Assembly (NCBI GenBank): GCA_963576735.1
Contig: OY755176.1
Location: 9,037,423 to 9,101,422 of the forward strand
From: Bedellia somnulentella
Taxonomy: Eukaryota > Arthropoda > Insecta > Lepidoptera > Bedelliidae
Length of the DNA stretch: 64,000 nucleotides
Direction of reading: 5' to 3'
Shown here: positions 57,701-64,000 of the stretch, one piece after another
Layout of the letters: every line of letters begins with the position of its first letter
Numbering within the stretch: position 1 is the stretch's first letter
Made by a program: the position numbers and the translations under genes
Notes under the pieces: model-generated
The model's database searches: none
What the model saw: the letters and a program-made list of their open reading frames with translations, nothing else
Told to the model about the DNA's origin: nothing

Positions 57701-60700
57701 GTAAATGCATATTTAAATTTCTCATAATTAATTCTTTGGTTTTGGAGAGAATTGCATACAATAGTGGGTTTGAAAAAAAGTTACATTGTTTACTAAAACT
57801 ACGACTACGAATGAAATTAAGTTAAAATACGTTATAGCAAAATTATTATTTATCTCCATTTCTGTGGGAGCGTTCAAGTATTACGTAACGCAATTTTTGA
57901 AGATTTTTGACCCCCCCTCCCCCCACTGTAACGCTCCGTAACGTTTTTCTGTACCCCCCCACCCCCCTCTCTAAAGGTTACGTAACACTCAAGTCATCAT
58001 TTTTACCCTGAAGTCGCAAAAAGTTGTTATAGTTTTTATCCTTCGTATAGTTTTAATTGCCTTATAATAAAACAAAAGATTTTTTATTCGCAACACCTGC
58101 GTATTTTGTTTATTTTTTTAAAAATTTGAGTTTTATTTCCCTATTTTTTTATATAAAAAAAGAAATAATGTTACGTAACGTGTTGTAAGAAGGACCCCCT
58201 CCCGCCCGTGTAACGCATCGTAACGTTTTACGAGACCCCCCCGCCCCCCCAAATTGCGTTACGTAATACTTGAACGCTCCCTATAATGGTACGTTAAAAA
58301 AGTAACATTGGATTCATATGATAATTGCTGGAAAGGTAGTAAAACTCATATGTTGATCCAACTGTGACACAACTCAGATTTCCATTCCAACGTTAGTGAA
58401 AATTTACTAGTTAAAGTTACTATTCTGTTGTTTAAAGCTTTGAAATACAACTGCTCCATTCCAGGAATTCGAAATTTAAGCTTTTTGCATGATGTTTTCG
58501 CGTGTTCTTGTTTAAATATTTAACAAAATCCGGCCATAAATCCCAAATAGGAGTAACCAGAATCAATATCAGCCATATTTGTAAGTTGACAAAATGGTAG
58601 AATAAAATATCGTTGGTGATTGATGGGTCTCCAAGTCTGAAGCACATCACCCAAAAACCCTCTTACAGTTTTGCACAGCCAAATATCAAACAACTGAAAA
58701 TATAAAAAAGGGAATATTCATTTATATTTCTTAGTTTGGACTCCTGCCTTTGTAAAAAGTCTATTTCGTGTCTTCTTCTTCAAACGTTCATGATCGTGAC
58801 CAACCTCATCCAGGTTGCAGCTTGGAAAAACACTTCTGCCTTTCTTCACAAAGTCGGATCTAGTCCGCAGCCACCCAACATTAAGGTCAGCAGTATACTG
58901 GAAAAACGACGATTACGAAGAGTATTGCAAACATCACGGCACCCAAAAGACAAATCTGCCTACAATAAAGCAGCCAAACAGCTAAAGATCTTCCTTGATA
59001 AAACTCTTCTCATAAGGAGATAAAGATTAACGAAGTTTCTCTTAAATTTATCTCCTCAAAACAAAGGGAACTTTCTCTTTGGAAGGCCACAAACATTTCT
59101 GGCAAACCTCAGGAATCATTTCCACCACTGCGGTCTGAATCTTCCTGGGCAAAAACAGACTCTGAAAAGGCTAAAGTCTTTGCAGCCCATCTCGCTACTG
59201 TAATCAAACCGAATCCCTCCAGTAGTCATGAAGTAACAAATTGAATCAAGATTTTCAATTATGTCTACCTCTTCGAACAATTTCAGTTAATGAAGTGGGT
59301 GAAGAAATACGTCGCATGGATGCAAATAAGGCACCGGGTTACGATCTTATAACACCCAGAGTCCTTAAAGAACTCCTACGGAAATACCTATCGTACCTGA
59401 CCAGTGTGTTTAATGCAATACTTCGTAAATTTTATATCCCTTGTGCATGGAACATCTCGCAAATAATTCTGATTCGCAAGTATGGCAAACCTCTTTATGA
59501 ACCTACGTCTTTTAGACCTATAAGTCTTACTGCAGTTCTTTCCAAACTGTGGGAGAAGCTATTCCTAACTCGACTATCCTGTGCTGTGGAACAGTGTCAC
59601 ATTGTACCCTCGCATCAGTTTAGATTAAGGAAGTCTTCATTCTACAGTGGAATAAATGCATAGAGTGTACCACACCATTCGCCAATGCTTTGAAGCCAAG
59701 TTTACTGCAGCGCAGCATTTTTGGATGTCCAACAAGCATTTGACAAAGTCTGGCATCGAGGTCTTCTAGTCAAGATTAAGGAACGGCTACCACATCCTTA
59801 TTTTTGTATAATTCAATCCTACCTATCCGACCGACAATTCTTCGTCATACAGGGTGATGCAAGATCAAAGCTATACGATATGGATGCAGGTGTTTCCCAA
59901 GGGTCCGTCTTGGGTCCCGTACTATACAACATCTTCACCCATGATCTTCCAGTATCAGATGCTGTGACGGTGGCTACTTATGCCGATGACATTGCTTTGT
60001 TATCGTCTGATTCAAACCCATCAAAAACTAGCGCCAATCTGCAAAATCAACTTAATAAGTTAGTCTCTTGGATGTTAAATTGGCGAATACAGGCAAGTGC
60101 TTCGAAATCTGCTCATATTACCTTTACCCTACAACAAGGTGACTGTCCATCGGTCAAAATATACACAGATAACTTGCCCCAAACTGATTACGTCAAATAC
60201 CTTGGCTTCCACTTGGACCGGAGATTGACTTGAAAAAACCATATTAAAAATAAAAGAGATGAGATCAACACTAAGTTCAGATCAGTCTATTGGCTATTAG
60301 GAAGAAATTCTATTTTGTCAACAGACAATAAACTTCTAATATACAAAAGTATACTAAAGCCAATCTGGACATACGGTGCTCAGTTGTGGAGAACAGCTAG
60401 CAATAGCAACATTCTTTGCCTGCAACGGGTCCAAAATGCTATCCTGCAAACAATTGCCAAAGCACAGAGATCCACAGTTACCTTAACATACCCACAGTAG
60501 CTTAAGAAATAACCCAGTTAAAAGTTAAATATACTGACCGACTAGTCGCACACCCAAATATTTTAGCAAACCAACTACTGGACACTTCTCGCTCTGTACG
60601 GCAACTGAAGAGGAAAGAGGTTTTGTGATAAAGAGTTTCAGAGAGCTGCTACACTCTAAACGTCAAGACTATTCACTCAAATCATCCGCTTATGGTCCAT

Positions 60701-63256
60701 CGACTGAATGCAGATTCAAAACACAAAAAAAAACTTTACTGTCATACTCCATGTCCCATACCGCCTTACATTCCTTTTTTCATTCCATTTCACACCAAAT
60801 TGTTAAGAAATCAAGGTATTTTTCATTTCACTGTACTTTTTATGCTTCTTTTGCTTTACCTAACTTTCAGAACAATACTAAGAGTAGTCGTAAGAAGTAA
60901 AAGTCGAATAACTGGCTCGACATCAGATAGTTCATAATTTCCTTAACTGTTCTTTTGATATCTCCCTCACGTTTCCTTCCCTTGTAAACGAAGTCCCAGA
61001 TGTAAAAATCTATGACTTTTTTCATTTTCTTACCACCTATTACAATCTCAAATTCTGACATACTTACGTTTCTCTAAAGAACAATTGTTTTTTAGGTAGT
61101 CGTTCACTCTCACTCCCTTTCTTTGAAAAGACGCACAAAATCATCAACAACTCAATCAACGTAGATGCAATTAACACTTAATCCTCAGCGCATAAGAAGT
61201 TCTTCCCATTCTCAGGCCAGTATTACTTTCACGCAATTTTGTCAAATAGAAATCCACGAAAAAATCGAAACTTTGAGCCAATGGTTGGTAATATATGCTT
61301 GATAAATAAATAAATTATGAAAATGTACTTTTATATATTTAATTATCGTGTGTTATAAATATGGGATGGGACTAATTGAAGATTATGGGCAGATTTCGAA
61401 TCCAACTTGTTGCTACAAAGGAGTAATTAGTATAACTTTTGTTATTCCTACCTTTTTGTCTGATTTAATAAAAAAAAATGTATTGTTGTCAATTGTTAAT
61501 TTTTGCGTATATCAGGTATTTTTAAACATATTTGTATTCGTTCTTTATATACGCCTGTGTACGTTAATATTAATTAAATTTAGCTGCAGCAATATAAGAT
61601 ATCTTCAATTTTAGAAGGTATTCTAAACGCATTTTTTTTTTCAGGTGAAATGAACGTGCTGTATTTGTTCATGAGGTACCGTTTTAATTGGGATGAAGTT
61701 CAATTCAGTATGTTTTGTACTTACAGCATCATCACTAATTTAGTCGGTATGCATTATTTTTGTTTTTCTATACCTAAATCTCAATAATTAATTTATTTGC
61801 ATAAAGTGAATATTGGTACCTTGGAATCTCATAAAAAAAACTTTGGCTTTCAATGTGGTATGCGGGTTCGAATCCATGACTGTAAGGGAAGTAAGAGAGA
61901 CTTGTCAAGATCGTGCTAAGTGGCAATCGATAGTCTCTACCTACCTTAATGGGAATAATTAGCGTGAGTAAAATTAAGTAACTAAGTATATACAATATAT
62001 GCACACATTCACTTTACTTTTTTCCTGACCATAGGCATACTAATCTGAGGGATATAATTTATGGCACGGCTATGTAGATTAACTTCTTAATGCATAGTTC
62101 AGTCAAGGGTAGTTTTACTCTGAATCTATAGAATTAGGATTTTATCGCAATCACTTGTGGGTACGAGATTCTAATTCTTTGTCTGAATCAAATAAATGTT
62201 AAGCAATTTATGAGATTTTAAAAAAAGTATAGCAAAATAATCATAAAATGAATAATTTGAAACACCCAGGTACGCTGTTTTCAATAAGCATATTCAGCGA
62301 CCTGATGAAACTGGACGACACAGTGGTCGGCATCATTTCTTGCTCCAGCAAAATCTTGGCCTCCTTCATCTTCGCCTTCGCTACAACTACTTTGGAGATA
62401 TACATTGGTATGTATTTTACATGGCTCATTTTGAAATATTACAAGTAGTTAGGCTTTGTTTTGCATGAAAACCTCATGTGGGGATGATTATGTGGGTAGT
62501 AGGCGCTAACACCAGTAAAGGTGGAAAGAAAGAAGCAAATACAAATTTTCGCGCGAGTGGTCACTTTATACCATAGCTCAGTCTTCAGAGCGACAGGGTC
62601 GTATACCCGGATGTTGAGGGTTCAAGTCGTGTATATCGTATGTGGTGTATATGTATATTTTTATTTATTCAATTTGGTAATAATACAACATACATACATA
62701 CATACATATAATCACGGCTATAAATCCCGTAACGGGGTAGCCAGAGCTTCGGAATGAAAAATTCCTCAGCCACTTTTGGAATTTGATTGGGAAGAGATGG
62801 TAATAATAAATGTTTTTGGTGACGGGTCTCCAACCACATCGCCCAAAAATCACTTAAAAAGCCCCTATACCCTAGTCGCCTCTTACGATCACCCACGGGT
62901 AGAAATGGGGTAGTGTTATTCTAAGCCGACACTACACGGCAAATACTACAATACAAGTAGGCTGAATTTATGATTATATTTTTTTATCAAATAATGGGGA
63001 TGGGGTAGGTTGTTAATAACTTCCAAAAAAAATTAAATGAAATTAAAATTAAGTTAAATTATAAAAATAATCAAAGCATAATACTTATTTTAAAAAAATA
63101 CTTATTTCTGGGCAAAATACCGTTCTTATATTCAAGAAAGCAATCAAGCCAATATTTATATTTCAATTGCAGCTCCTTTAGTTGAAATATTCAACGGCAC
63201 CTCATTCATTGCAATGCGCTCAATAGCTTCCAAACTAGTTACCAGTGAAGAGTTGG
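51711..63256 (+). CDS. SLC46/proton-coupled folate transporter-like MFS protein, 5' five coding exons (3' end outside window)
   Basis: Exons 51711-52493, 57334-57493, 61645-61746, 62270-62407, 63173-63256. All introns are GT-AG and phases agree (0, 1, 1, 1, 1). About 422 residues are visible; relatives run about 450-500, so one or more exons lie beyond 64000. N-terminus cytosolic; TM1 near 38-57; extracellular loop with NYT glycosylation site near 87; TM2 near 108-124; GSWSDKTGKRK (122-132) is the MFS loop 2-3 motif; further helices near 133-155, 174-190, 200-222, 226-246. Exon 2 gives GWVGSFFDARHIRETLTVAF and then RRRRLRVSLLIVVVCVIFGP; exon 3 HGEMNVLYLFMRYRFNW, the family signature after TM7. 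Family members move folates or related small molecules with protons; the substrate here is not readable. Exon 2 is much more GC-rich than its surroundings. Confidence 0.9.
52604..52725. mobile_element. 122-bp MITE with 8-bp target-site duplication (hAT-like)
   Basis: GAAGACCG at 52596-52603 and 52726-52733. Ends TATTACATGTGTTTGCG and the near-complement CAAAAGATACGTAATTA, with inner arms TGTGTCGCAAGTTGCAA and TTGCAACTTGCGACACA. Lies 110 bases inside intron 1 of the transporter. Confidence 0.9.
52965..53050 (-). repeat. tRNA-derived SINE head fragment
   Basis: Minus strand: GACTGGTTAGGTGAGCTAGC, then GTCCAGAAGTCGTGGGTTCG and ATCCCCGCTGATGAG, a recognisable B box and D-arm remnant. Not a foldable tRNA. 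Confidence 0.6.
53060..54505. other. Transporter intron 1, nothing recognised
   Basis: AT-rich. The 74-codon frame at 53123-53347 has no known motif. 54230-54500 is extremely AT-rich. Confidence 0.3.
54510..54612 (+). repeat. Fragment of a common lepidopteran repeat
   Basis: TTTTTGGGCGTAGGCCTCCT then CCAACCCCTTCCATTTG, and GGTCCACGTAGCGCCAGTCC, are familiar retroelement phrases. Boundaries unknown. Confidence 0.4.
54861..55601 (+). repeat. Lepidopteran dispersed repeat (GGGTTCCGTAGCCAAATGG family), near full length
   Basis: Opens TTTTTAGGGTTCCGTAGCC, has GTCTGTCTGTCTGTCCGTCC at 54918, ACGTGTGGGGTATCTATC, a C8 run at 55231, and closes CTACGGAACCCTTCATTAGC then GAGTCCATCTCGCTCTTGGC. Both ends contain GGGTTCCGTAG in opposite orientation. 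Known from memory as widespread in Lepidoptera. Second copy at 2765-3376. Confidence 0.8.
56005..56225 (+). repeat. SINE-A copy, diverged
   Basis: GGATGTTGTGTTGGCTTAG and AATAGCATTAACCC head, AAGACCCATCAACAC middle, TTGCCGTAAATATATGTATA tail. Confidence 0.75.
56226..57333. other. End of transporter intron 1, nothing else recognised
   Basis: About 57000-57130 (CATGACTAAACGGCTGGACC) has the phrase seen in old Helitron-like repeats but no termini. Confidence 0.35.
57517..57712 (+). repeat. SINE-A copy just past a transporter splice donor
   Basis: Starts about 24 bases after the exon 2 end at 57493. TGATGTGTGGGCTGAGAATT head, GGGGTGACTTAGAG core, CTCTGGCTAAGTCTCCTTGG, ATATATAGCCGTAAATGCAT tail. 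Diverged. Confidence 0.78.
57866..58281. mobile_element. TIR element with C-rich subterminal tracts
   Basis: Ends GGGAGCGTTCAAGTATTACG and its exact complement; the inverted match continues through TAACGCAATTT. Each end is followed by a run of Cs and the motif GTAACG, repeated (CCGTAACGTTTTTC; TCGTAACGTTTTAC). No coding capacity in 416 bp. Lies in transporter intron 2. Confidence 0.88.
58530..58685 (-). repeat. SINE-A copy, 5' part deleted
   Basis: Tail CTCCTATTTGGGATTTATGG, core side GGTGATGTGCTTCAGACTTG and GGAGACCCATCAATCACC. The GGCGACTAAG block is missing. Confidence 0.7.
58736..60640 (+). pseudogene. Jockey-like LINE reverse transcriptase pseudogene in transporter intron 2
   Basis: Broken into frames 58736-59023, 59241-59663, 59721-60233, 60315-60500. 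In order: linker before RT; RRMDANKAPGYDLITPRVLK (RT1); SFRPISLTAVLSKLWEKL (RT2); DVQQAFDKVWHRGLL (RT3, first catalytic Asp); GVSQGSVLGPVLYNIF (RT4); ATYADDIALLSS (RT5, YADD box); LNWRIQASASKSAH (RT6); DYVKYLGFHLDRRLT (RT7); then a thumb with RVQNAILQTIAKAQ. Stops near 59661 and 60231 plus frameshifts inactivate it. No endonuclease domain is present, so it is 5' truncated. Inserted in the same orientation as the gene. Confidence 0.92.
60641..61644. other. Rest of transporter intron 2
   Basis: 60660-60760 could be decayed LINE 3' sequence. Beyond that nothing is recognised; 61630-61644 is the pyrimidine tract and acceptor of exon 3. Confidence 0.35.
61880..61975 (+). repeat. LINE-tail fragment
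   Basis: GTAAGAGAGACTTGTCAAGA, GTGGCAATCGATAGTCTCTA and CCTACCTTAATGGGAATAAT then AGCGTGAG match the VCQDRAKWQSIVSTYLNGN tail. In transporter intron 3. Confidence 0.75.
62462..62645 (+). repeat. Diverged SINE-C-like unit with tRNA-like sequence
   Basis: CCTCATGTGGGGATGATTA lies about 100 bases before CATAGCTCAGTCTTCAGAGC, GACAGGGTCGTATACCCGG and GAGGGTTCAAGTCG. The flank has the opposite orientation, relative to the tRNA-like part, to that in the tandem units at 47704-48390. The acceptor stem no longer pairs. In transporter intron 4. Confidence 0.7.
62692..62942 (-). repeat. SINE-A, complete copy
   Basis: Minus strand GCCGTGTAGTGTCGGCTTAG to TATAGCCGTGATTATATGTA and ATGT units. AATACAA near both ends is a possible short target duplication. 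Tail CTACCCCGTTACGGGATTTA shows a clean CCCGT/ACGGG stem. Intron 4 of the transporter. Confidence 0.92.
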
Positions 63257-63431
63257 GTAAGTACTTCATTTTTATTTAAAATCAAAGGTTTAATATGCTG
63301 CATAGTTACAATTCACTATGTTAAGCAACAGTTTAAAAAATTGGACTAATAGTCCAAATACCGAAAAGTTACCGATTATTCTAAGCATCTCTTCTATCGA
63401 TCTTCACTTTGTACGATCCTAGTAAACTCCT

Positions 63432-63679
63432 CAAAATTTGGTTATACGGCCATGAATCCCAAAAAGTGGTAGATAGAACTTCAGAGCTAAAAACTCTTTA
63501 GTCTCTTTTGGAAGTAGATAGGGGACAGGATGGTAGAAATAAAGTATCTTTGGTGATGGGCCTCCAACCGCATGGCCCAAAAACCACTGAAAAAAATCCC
63601 TACACCTTTAGTCGCCACTTACAACACCCGTGGGTAGAAAGGGGTAGTGACATTCTAAGCCAACACTACACGGCACAAA
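63432..63679 (-). repeat. SINE-A, variant subfamily
   Basis: Minus strand GCCGTGTAGTGTTGGCTTAG then AATGTCACTACCCCTTTC. Core GTAAGTGGCGACTAAAGG, tail TTTTTGGGATTCATGGCCG. Shares the AATGTCAC variant with 4197-4436. In transporter intron 5. Confidence 0.88.
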
Positions 63680-64000
63680 TCTTTTTATTCATGCCTTTTT
63701 ATTGCTTACACTTAACCTATTAAATCAGAATAGTCCTAGATTGATAATTTTGACATAATCTTTTGAGTTCAAAAGTAAACACTCATAGAGTTGTTAATCG
63801 TTTGTTGTATTTAATCAATCTTATACAAAGCCTTAAGTAAGTAGGTATATTAAACAATGTCACATGATGCAATGTTAACACTAGAGTATAAAGAAATACA
63901 AAGAAAGCTTCTCCTTAATGGGGCTCTCCCATATTATATTAGCTAGTAATCGTTAAAATTCAGCAATTGTTAGTAGTATCGTTTAATAAGCTAAATAAAG
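63680..64000. other. Transporter intron 5, window edge
   Basis: No exon recognised before the end of the window. Confidence 0.4.

Overview
This window looks like a stretch of a lepidopteran (moth or butterfly) nuclear genome. It is AT-rich, has spliced eukaryotic genes, and carries element types typical of Lepidoptera: non-autonomous Helitrons ending in CTAG, a mariner, several tRNA-derived SINEs, and the dispersed repeat whose core reads AGGGTTCCGTAGCCAAATGG. There is no prokaryotic gene, operon or CRISPR array.

Three host genes can be supported. (1) 133-3958, minus strand: a five-exon, single-domain FAD synthase (FLAD1-type, about 239 aa) rebuilt from phase-compatible exons. (2) 7101-8522, minus strand: an intronless tRNA (guanine37-N1)-methyltransferase (TRMT5, 473 aa). 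(3) 51711 to beyond 63256, plus strand: the first five coding exons of an SLC46/proton-coupled folate transporter-like MFS protein, cut by the window edge. FLAD1 makes FAD, TRMT5 modifies tRNA and SLC46 imports folate-like substrates. Nothing suggests they are co-regulated.

The 42 kb between TRMT5 and the transporter, and the transporter introns, are mostly transposable-element debris. By region: 9.3-10.1 kb SINEs; 10.5-13.1 kb two head-to-head Helitrons around a foldback with about 265-274 bp arms; 13.1-14.9 kb a decayed mariner carrying a LINE fragment, plus a second mariner end; 15.1-15.6 kb a tiny LTR-retrotransposon remnant; 16-30 kb SINEs, a hAT-like element and a small MITE; 31.4-32.3 kb a third Helitron; 38.0-41.0 kb a TIR element containing SINEs and a second TIR element with KRBA2-like integrase remnants; 45.3-46.7 kb a LINE 3' half; 47.5-48.4 kb a palindrome and tandem array of tRNA-like units; 58.7-60.6 kb a Jockey-like reverse transcriptase pseudogene in a transporter intron.

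The repeats are named here SINE-A (about 245 bp, more than 20 copies), SINE-B (about 370 bp, tRNA head, about 14 copies), SINE-C (tRNA-like array) and SINE-D. The main structural result is that SINE-A, SINE-B and the 3' end of a LINE in the same window share one 3' tail: a short CCCC/GGG hairpin, then CGGCGTGA or GCCGTGA, then a short tandem repeat. Several copies have target-site duplications of 8-12 bp. The simplest reading is a LINE that mobilises two unrelated SINE families through a common 3' tail.
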